From positions 1 to 6,174 of the forward strand of contig CAJMLD010000098.1 of assembly GCA_905214175.1 (NCBI GenBank): a DNA stretch of 6,174 nt, in the 5' to 3' direction. Made by a program: the position numbers and the translations under genes. The notes below the pieces were generated by a model. That model saw only the letters and a program-made list of their open reading frames with translations. It was not told the origin of the DNA and made no database searches. Source of the stretch: an uncultured bacterium. Lineage in GTDB: Bacteria > Actinomycetota > Coriobacteriia > Coriobacteriales > Atopobiaceae. Each line of letters opens with the position of its first letter. The first letter of the stretch is position 1. This document shows positions 1 through 3,734 of this stretch, in pieces.

Positions 1-56
1 TACAGCTATGAGCAGGATTCCCAAGATGCTCCAGCCTACCAACTTGATTTTTTCAT
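1..56. other. AT-richer leading segment not belonging to uppP
   Basis: About 45% GC against 60-65% in the DNA that follows. None of the three + frames gives the hydrophobic helix that should precede the conserved UppP core here, and the uppP frame meets TGA at 45-47. On the - strand one frame reads through this segment as KLVGWSILGILLIAV, which looks like a membrane helix of some other protein, but it has no clear start and is too short to name. The simplest reading is that a sequence junction lies at about 48-57: a rearrangement, the edge of an inserted element, or an assembly join. I see no terminal inverted repeat or target duplication. Confidence 0.4.
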
Positions 57-473
57 GAGGCCCGCATCCAGGACATCAGCGACCTCGACTGGAAGACCGC
101 CCTGGGCATCGGCCTCTTCCAGGTGCTCTCAATTGTCCCAGGCACCTCGCGCTCCGGCTCTACCATCATCGGCGGCCTTATCCTTGGCTGCTCGCGCACC
201 GTGGTCGCGCAGTTTACGTTCTACCTGGCCATCCCCGTGATGGTGGGCGCCTCCGGCCTGCGCCTGGTGAAGTACTTCCTCAAGGGCAACGCCTTCTCCG
301 GCCCCGAGGCGGCCATCTTGCTCACGGGTTGCGTCGTGGCGTTTGTCGTCTCCCTGGCGGCCATCCGCTTCCTCATGGGCTTCGTGAAGAAGCACGACTT
401 CAAGCCCTTCGGCTGGTACCGCATCGTGCTGGGCATCGCCGTCATTGCGTACTTTGCGCTGGTTGCGGCCTAG
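48..473 (+). CDS. uppP: Undecaprenyl-diphosphatase, C-terminal half only (5'-truncated)
   Basis: UppP (BacA) is an integral membrane enzyme that dephosphorylates undecaprenyl diphosphate to undecaprenyl phosphate, recycling the lipid carrier for peptidoglycan and other envelope polymers; it is also linked to bacitracin resistance. Seen here: the family signature PGTSRSGST (codons from about 135), preceded by ALGIGLFQVLSIV and followed by hydrophobic stretches compatible with three or four membrane helices, ending at TAG 471-473. The frame is open only from 48, and recognisable family sequence starts near ARIQDISDLDWKTAL (60-104). Only about 140 of the usual 260-290 residues are present. The N-terminal half, which carries the (E/Q)xxxE motif and other catalytic residues, is absent, and so is a credible start codon. 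As it stands in this window the gene cannot encode a working enzyme. Either it is a broken copy, or the true 5' half is separated by a rearrangement or assembly join. The family call is confident; the start is not defined. Confidence 0.88.
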   Translation, partial: FFHEARIQDISDLDWKTALGIGLFQVLSIVPGTSRSGSTIIGGLILGCSRTVVAQFTFYLAIPVMVGASGLRLVKYFLKGNAFSGPEAAILLTGCVVAFVVSLAAIRFLMGFVKKHDFKPFGWYRIVLGIAVIAYFALVAA

Positions 474-500
474 GGGCATGGCGAGAAGAACAGGCTGCCG

Positions 501-507
501 AGAGGAG
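501..507 (+). promoter_or_regulatory. Ribosome binding site of the iminopeptidase gene
   Basis: AGAGGAG lies 9 bases before the ATG at 517. It fixes that ATG as the start, rather than the in-frame TTG at 445 that lies inside the uppP coding sequence. Confidence 0.75.
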
Positions 508-516
508 CGTTGCATC

Positions 517-1437
517 ATGCTGCGCGAGAGCGAGGGCTACATCCCGTTTGCGGGATACCAGACCTACTACCGGGTGGCGGGGGAGTGCCAGCCAGGTAAG
601 CTGCCCCTGCTCGTTCTGCATGGCGGTCCTGGTGCCGCCCACTACTACCTGCAGTCACTCGATGGCATTGCCGAGAAGTACGGTCGCGCCGTTGTCTACT
701 ACGATCAGATCTCCTGCGGCCGCTCCAAGACGCCGCCCTTGCCGGATCTGTGGGGATGCTCGCTCTTTCTCGACGAGCTTGCCTGCGTGCGGGCGTATCT
801 TGCGACGACATTTGGCTGGGACCGCTTGCACATCCTGGGCCAAAGCTGGGGCGGCATGCTGGCCATGATGTACGCTATCGGCGAGCCCTGGCACAATCAC
901 GGACACGACGGCCTGGCCTCCATGGTGGTTGCCAGCTCGCCCGCGAGCATGGACCTGTGGCTTCACGAGGCCGTCCGGCTTCGCCACTACCTGCCGCGCG
1001 AGATGGACGAGGCCCTGGCGCAGGCCGATGTCGACGGTGACTACAGCCGTCCCGAGGTCCGCGCGGCGACGGCCGAGTATTACCGACGCCACGTCTCCAA
1101 GGTGCCGGAGGACGAGAGGCCCGCGCATCTCCATAGCCCCGAGCCGGATCCGGTTGGTGACGAGTGCTACCACTTCATGCAGGGGATGAGCGAGTTTGTC
1201 GTCACGGGCGCGCTCTCGCACTGGAGCGTGGTGGACCAGCTGCCCAGGATTGACGTTCCCACGCTCGTGACCTCAGGCGCGGCTGACGAGTGTACGCCGC
1301 TTGTGGCAAAGCAGGTGGCTGACGGCATTCCCGGTGCCCGATGGGAGCTCTTCGCCGATGGCACGCACTGGGTGCATGGCGAGCAGCCCGAGCGCTACAA
1401 CGCGGTGGCCGAGCGCTTCCTCGAGGAGCACGAGTAG
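517..1437 (+). CDS. pip: Proline iminopeptidase (alpha/beta hydrolase, peptidase family S33)
   Basis: A cytoplasmic exopeptidase that removes N-terminal proline from short peptides; 306 residues, the normal length. The N-terminus EGYIPFAGYQTYYRV is typical of the lactobacillus/Gram-positive PepIP branch. HGGPG at 35-39 forms the oxyanion-hole region, followed by YYDQISCGRS at about 66-75. The nucleophile elbow GQSWGG places the catalytic Ser at 110. The acid is Asp257 in SGAADECTPL, and the catalytic His is most likely His284 in DGTHWVHGEQPERY. A helical cap (about 130-225) carries the MQGMSEFVVTG motif seen in this branch. No signal peptide or membrane segment is visible. The start is set by a good Shine-Dalgarno (501-507). 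The gene begins 43 bases after the uppP stop on the same strand, so co-transcription with what remains of uppP is possible; no promoter stands out in the gap. Substrate preference is inferred from the family; some S33 relatives act on other amino acids. Confidence 0.93.
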   Translation: MLRESEGYIPFAGYQTYYRVAGECQPGKLPLLVLHGGPGAAHYYLQSLDGIAEKYGRAVVYYDQISCGRSKTPPLPDLWGCSLFLDELACVRAYLATTFGWDRLHILGQSWGGMLAMMYAIGEPWHNHGHDGLASMVVASSPASMDLWLHEAVRLRHYLPREMDEALAQADVDGDYSRPEVRAATAEYYRRHVSKVPEDERPAHLHSPEPDPVGDECYHFMQGMSEFVVTGALSHWSVVDQLPRIDVPTLVTSGAADECTPLVAKQVADGIPGARWELFADGTHWVHGEQPERYNAVAERFLEEHE

Positions 1438-1496
1438 GGCGGCTCGCGCCGGCGCCACAAGGCCCCTTTTGGCAGCAACCCCGTACGAAGCCGCTG

Positions 1497-1521
1497 CTGT
1501 GGCGCCGTTTTGGCGCCATAG
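1497..1521. other. Hairpin at repeat junction 1/2
   Basis: CTGTGGCGCC (1497-1506) pairs with GGCGCCATAG (1512-1521): a 10-bp stem with one G-T wobble and a GTTTT loop. It is the best stem in the array. It lies between convergent genes and could act as a transcription terminator in either direction, but no T-run follows the stem. Confidence 0.6.
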
Positions 1522-1557
1522 GGCCAGTTCCCGCAGCAATTCCGTATGAAACCCTCG

Positions 1558-1582
1558 CTGTGGCGTCAACCTGGCGCCACAG
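1558..1582. other. Hairpin at repeat junction 2/3
   Basis: CTGTGGCGTC (1558-1567) pairs with GGCGCCACAG (1573-1582): a 10-bp stem with one G-T wobble and loop AACCT. The wobble sits at a different position from that in the 1/2 hairpin, so pairing is kept although the sequence differs. Confidence 0.6.
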
Positions 1583-1618
1583 GGCCAGTTTCCGCAGCAA
1601 TTCCGTATGAAACCCTCG

Positions 1619-1643
1619 CTGTGGCGTCAACCTGGCGCCATGG
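1619..1643. other. Hairpin at repeat junction 3/4
   Basis: CTGTGGCGTC (1619-1628) pairs with GGCGCCATGG (1634-1643): a 10-bp stem with three wobble pairs and loop AACCT. A shorter 6-bp version, TGGCGC (1683-1688) with GCGCCA (1699-1704), closes the array. Confidence 0.5.
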
Positions 1644-1709
1644 GGCCACCCTCAGCAGCAACTCCGTACGAAGCCGCTGCTGTGGCGCCATGCCAGCCGC
1701 GCCAGCCCG

Positions 1710-2753
1710 CTACGATGCCATCTTCGTGAGCGCGTAGAACTTGCCCGTCGACGCGTTGGCGAGCGTGTCGGCGTCCCAGCTCCGGGAGGTCACGTCGCTT
1801 GAGGTGGGGTCGTGCACGGTGAAGGTGCCGTCGGAGCCCTTCTCGACCACAAGAATCCAGTGCTCGTAGGGGGTGAGGCTCTCGGCCTTGACCTCCATCG
1901 CAACCACAGTCCCCGACGTGACCACCGCCGAGATGTTGTCGGCCGAGGTGTCGTACGTGTGGTAGACCACGCCAAGCGCGTTGGACTCGTTTGTGAAGAA
2001 GTCGCCGCTCAAGCTTGAGTCGCCGGTGGCGAGCCCGTCCTTCTCGGCAAGCGCTGCAATGGTCGCAGGCGTGTTGTCGGTCGAACCGGTAAGGCCGATC
2101 GTTGCCATGGCCATCACCGTGGGGCCGGACCCCGTCACCGCAAGGGCGCTGCCTGCGTAGTCCACCGCTCCCCAGCGGGAGTCCCAGTCATAGAGCTGCG
2201 GGTAGCTGTCAACCGATGCCTCCTCGCCGTAGGCCTGCGCCGTCTTGTCGGACTCCAGGTAGCCGGCGACAAGCGAGACGGCGTCGGGCTCGTTGAGTGC
2301 CAGCTCAACTAGGCGCTCGTCGGAGTACTGGTCGGCATTGCTCGCAATCTGGGCCATTTGATCGTCCTGGTCGAGTCGCGCAGTAAGCGCCTGCGAGAGG
2401 TCGTCCGAGATGCCCGTGGCAACGCGGGGCTTCTCCTCCGCCTGCTGCTCCTCCTGGGCGGCGTTGCCCGCCACGCAGCTCGAGATGGCAAAGACGAGAA
2501 GCACCACGGCGACAATGCCCAGCACCAACGCGGCGACCATGCGCGTGTCAAGGCTGCCCGTGCGCCTCCCGCGTCCTGCGCTCGCAAAGCCAATGCTGCG
2601 GCTTCGCAGCTCATAGCCCCGGCGTCTGCCACGACTGCGCGAGCCCGTTCCAAGCGGCCTCTGCTGACGCGGGCGAGAGGAACCGCCGTGACCCCCGCGC
2701 GAACCACCCGCGCGGCGCTGAGATCTCTGGGGCCTGCCGTCGGAGTACTCCAT
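1710..2753 (-). CDS. Membrane-anchored C39-like (papain-fold) protein with Ser in place of the catalytic Cys
   Basis: 347 residues. Residues 1-71 form a basic, disordered-looking cytoplasmic head with 18 Arg in the first 70 positions and many Gly and Ser. A single membrane helix (about 72-92, MVAALVLGIVAVVLLVFAI) follows, then an acidic linker to about 183. The external domain (184-345) matches the Peptidase_C39_2/papain-like pattern: YPQLYDWDSRWG at 184-195, VTGSGPTVMAM at 206-216, YEHWILVV at 296-303 and VHDP at 313-316. In active relatives the second motif reads SGCGPT. Here residue 209 is Ser (TCC codon at 2129-2127), while the expected His298 and Asp315 are kept. The only Cys in the protein is Cys93 at the end of the membrane helix. 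A role in cell-surface binding, or a pseudo-peptidase, is therefore likelier than cysteine proteolysis; this is inference. The start is chosen at ATG 2753 because GGGAGG lies just upstream; the ATG at 2816 has no such site. The gene converges on the iminopeptidase and diverges from argR. Confidence 0.82.
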   Translation of the reverse strand: MEYSDGRPQRSQRRAGGSRGGHGGSSRPRQQRPLGTGSRSRGRRRGYELRSRSIGFASAGRGRRTGSLDTRMVAALVLGIVAVVLLVFAISSCVAGNAAQEEQQAEEKPRVATGISDDLSQALTARLDQDDQMAQIASNADQYSDERLVELALNEPDAVSLVAGYLESDKTAQAYGEEASVDSYPQLYDWDSRWGAVDYAGSALAVTGSGPTVMAMATIGLTGSTDNTPATIAALAEKDGLATGDSSLSGDFFTNESNALGVVYHTYDTSADNISAVVTSGTVVAMEVKAESLTPYEHWILVVEKGSDGTFTVHDPTSSDVTSRSWDADTLANASTGKFYALTKMAS

Positions 2754-2757
2754 GAAG

Positions 2758-2763
2758 CCTCCC
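2758..2763 (-). promoter_or_regulatory. Ribosome binding site of the C39-like gene
   Basis: GGGAGG on the - strand, four bases before ATG 2753. Spacing is short but matches that of the PBP gene in this window. It decides the start against the upstream in-frame ATG at 2816. Confidence 0.7.
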
Positions 2764-2874
2764 TGCGTGGTGCGCGCGTCGGGATGTGCGTGCACGCCAA
2801 AAAGTCGATGCAACATTTCGAATGACGCGTGGGGCAGTCGCCTCGCGAATCTCTGCCCTGCACATCACATATGC

Positions 2875-2880
2875 ACTATA
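2875..2880 (-). promoter_or_regulatory. Candidate -10 box for the C39-like gene
   Basis: TATAGT on the - strand, in an AT-rich patch. No good -35 hexamer is found 16-18 bases upstream. Transcription from here would give a leader of about 115 bases. Confidence 0.3.
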
Positions 2881-3053
2881 AGACAGTGTTGCGTTTTGCA
2901 TACGGGCGACTCCTCCGAGCGGCGCCAGTGCTATGAAACGCTGCCTCAAGCGGCGCCGCATTGGCCACCAAGCAGATGAGACCTCATGGAGCCGTTGGTA
3001 TGGTGCTTGCGTGACCCTGCCCAGGAATATGGGTAATGACCACTTTTGATACG

Positions 3054-3059
3054 TATAAT
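3054..3059 (+). promoter_or_regulatory. Candidate -10 box for argR
   Basis: A perfect TATAAT whose first bases overlap the 8-bp palindrome ATACGTAT (3049-3056). The -35 position is poor (GGGTAA at 17-bp spacing), so the promoter may depend on an activator or be weak. The predicted start near 3066 gives a leader of about 62 bases. Confidence 0.5.
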
Positions 3060-3073
3060 CCGATAGAAGTATT

Positions 3074-3090
3074 CACCCTTGTTTAGGGTG
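3074..3090 (+). promoter_or_regulatory. Small hairpin in the argR leader
   Basis: CACCCT (3074-3079) pairs perfectly with AGGGTG (3085-3090) around a TGTTT loop, just downstream of the predicted argR transcription start. It could be an operator or an RNA structure. The bases TATTCA (3070-3075) at its edge resemble one half of an ARG box, but the other half does not match. Confidence 0.35.
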
Positions 3091-3127
3091 GGCCAGCAGG
3101 CTCGAACCGTTAGTTGAGAGGCATCAC

Positions 3128-3562
3128 GTGGCTAAGCAGAGAAACGACAGGCAAGAAGCCATCAGGCAAATCATCCGCGACAAGTCCATTCGCACCCAGC
3201 GGGCACTCGTGGAGGAGCTCCAGGCGCAGGGCTTCTCGTGCACGCAGGCAACGGTCTCGAGAGACATTACCGAGATGGGCCTGCGCAAGCTCCCCGAGGG
3301 CATCTACGTGCTCTCCGAGGACCTGCACCTGCAGCGGATGCTCTCAGAGTTTGTGGTGGATGTGCTCCGCGCCGAGAACCTCGTGGTGATCAAGTGCCAG
3401 CCTGGCACGGCCTCGGGTGTGGCCGCTGCTATCGACGGGGCGGCACTCTCGCACGCGCTGGGTTCGGTTGCCGGCAACGACACGGTGCTCGTGGTTGCCA
3501 TCGACGGCCAGCACGCGGCAGACCTGCAGGCGCTCGTGAAGAAGCTCGGCAGCTCCAAGTAG
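3128..3562 (+). CDS. argR: Arginine repressor ArgR/AhrC
   Basis: 144 residues, the usual family length. A DNA-binding protein that, as a hexamer with arginine bound, represses arginine biosynthesis genes and in many species activates catabolic ones. Residues 1-65 form the winged helix-turn-helix, with RQEAIRQIIRDKSIRTQ, the turn ELQAQGFSCTQATVSRDI (recognition helix) and MGLRKLPEGIYVL. Residues about 78-144 form the oligomerisation and arginine-binding domain, with VIKCQPGTASGVAAAID and LGSVAGNDTVLVVAIDG. The start is GTG 3128, with GAGAGG at 3116-3121 six bases upstream. In the arginine-binding loop E. coli and Bacillus proteins have GDDT; here it is GNDT, so the first of the two Asp is Asn. 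No arginine pathway gene lies in the window, so the target genes are elsewhere. Autoregulation is possible, but no full ARG box is visible upstream. Confidence 0.96.
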   Translation: MAKQRNDRQEAIRQIIRDKSIRTQRALVEELQAQGFSCTQATVSRDITEMGLRKLPEGIYVLSEDLHLQRMLSEFVVDVLRAENLVVIKCQPGTASGVAAAIDGAALSHALGSVAGNDTVLVVAIDGQHAADLQALVKKLGSSK

Positions 3563-3564
3563 GC

Positions 3565-3609
3565 ATTGGGCCAATCGCCGGCGGCTGCAAAGCTGGTTGC
3601 CGCCGCGCC
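3565..3609. other. Inverted repeats just after argR
   Basis: ATTGGGCCAAT (3565-3575) is a short palindrome. It is followed by CGGCGGC...GCCGCCG, a possible 7-bp stem with a 13-base loop. No T-run follows either, so neither is a convincing terminator; the strong hairpin at 3658-3688 is the better candidate. Confidence 0.3.
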
Positions 3610-3657
3610 GCGACGCTGTCAAGCCGTGTGAGACGGTCGACCAACAGGCGAGAAAAG

Positions 3658-3688
3658 AGAGGGCCCCGGCACGCCGCCGGGGCCCTCT
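3658..3688. terminator. Bidirectional Rho-independent terminator between argR and the PBP gene
   Basis: A perfect 13-bp GC-rich stem, AGAGGGCCCCGGC (3658-3670) with GCCGGGGCCCTCT (3676-3688), around an ACGCC loop. Read on the - strand it is followed by TTTT (complement of 3653-3656), so it fits best as terminator of the PBP gene, whose stop is at 3735. Read on the + strand it is followed by TCTTGTC, a weaker T-run, and can also end argR transcripts. Its place between two convergent genes supports a dual role. Confidence 0.9.
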
Positions 3689-3734
3689 TGTCATCGATGT
3701 AACGGAGTGCGCGCAAGCCTCCGCCTTGAAGCCG

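Larger units (their letters stand above)
1451..1694. repeat. Four tandem 61-bp repeats between convergent genes
   Basis: Units lie at 1451-1511, 1512-1572, 1573-1633 and 1634-1694, each exactly 61 bp and each starting GGCGCCA. Units 2 and 3 differ at only two positions (59/61). Units 1 and 4 are a second subtype, marked by CCGTACGAAGCCGCTGCTGTGG where 2 and 3 have CCGTATGAAACCCTCGCTGTGG at the same place. The order is therefore A-B-B-A, consistent with a recent duplication of B. Because 61 is not a multiple of three, the reading frame shifts with each unit, and the open frames seen on both strands here are unlikely to be genes. The array fills almost the whole gap between the iminopeptidase stop (1437) and the stop of the convergent C39-like gene (1710). 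Confidence 0.93.
2754..3127. other. Divergent intergenic region, C39-like gene / argR
   Basis: No gene is supported here. Open frames on both strands are short, have no ribosome binding site and no recognisable protein. It holds candidate -10 boxes facing each way (2875-2880 and 3054-3059), two copies of AGCGGCGCC (2918-2926 and 2949-2957), a small palindrome ATGAG-AC-CTCAT (2976-2987) and the argR leader hairpin. Parts of it are clearly less GC-rich than the coding DNA, as expected of a promoter region. Confidence 0.7.

Noticed and set aside
1451..1694. CRISPR array
   Set aside because: The 61-bp units are directly adjacent with no unique spacers, and no cas gene is nearby.
1202..1737. Small proteins read from the 61-bp repeats on both strands
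   Set aside because: The repeat length is not a multiple of three, the frames are open on both strands by composition, and no ribosome binding site or known protein is seen.
2611..2961. 116-residue - strand frame and other short frames in the C39-like/argR gap
   Set aside because: They overlap the well-supported C39-like start region in another frame, lack ribosome binding sites and show no protein-like composition.
2976..2987. Palindrome ATGAG-AC-CTCAT as an operator
   Set aside because: It is short enough to occur by chance and lies outside both candidate promoters.
3091..3112. tRNA T-arm-like GGTTCGAGCC on the - strand
   Set aside because: The flanking bases do not form a proper T stem, and no matching 5' acceptor strand is found about 70 bases away.
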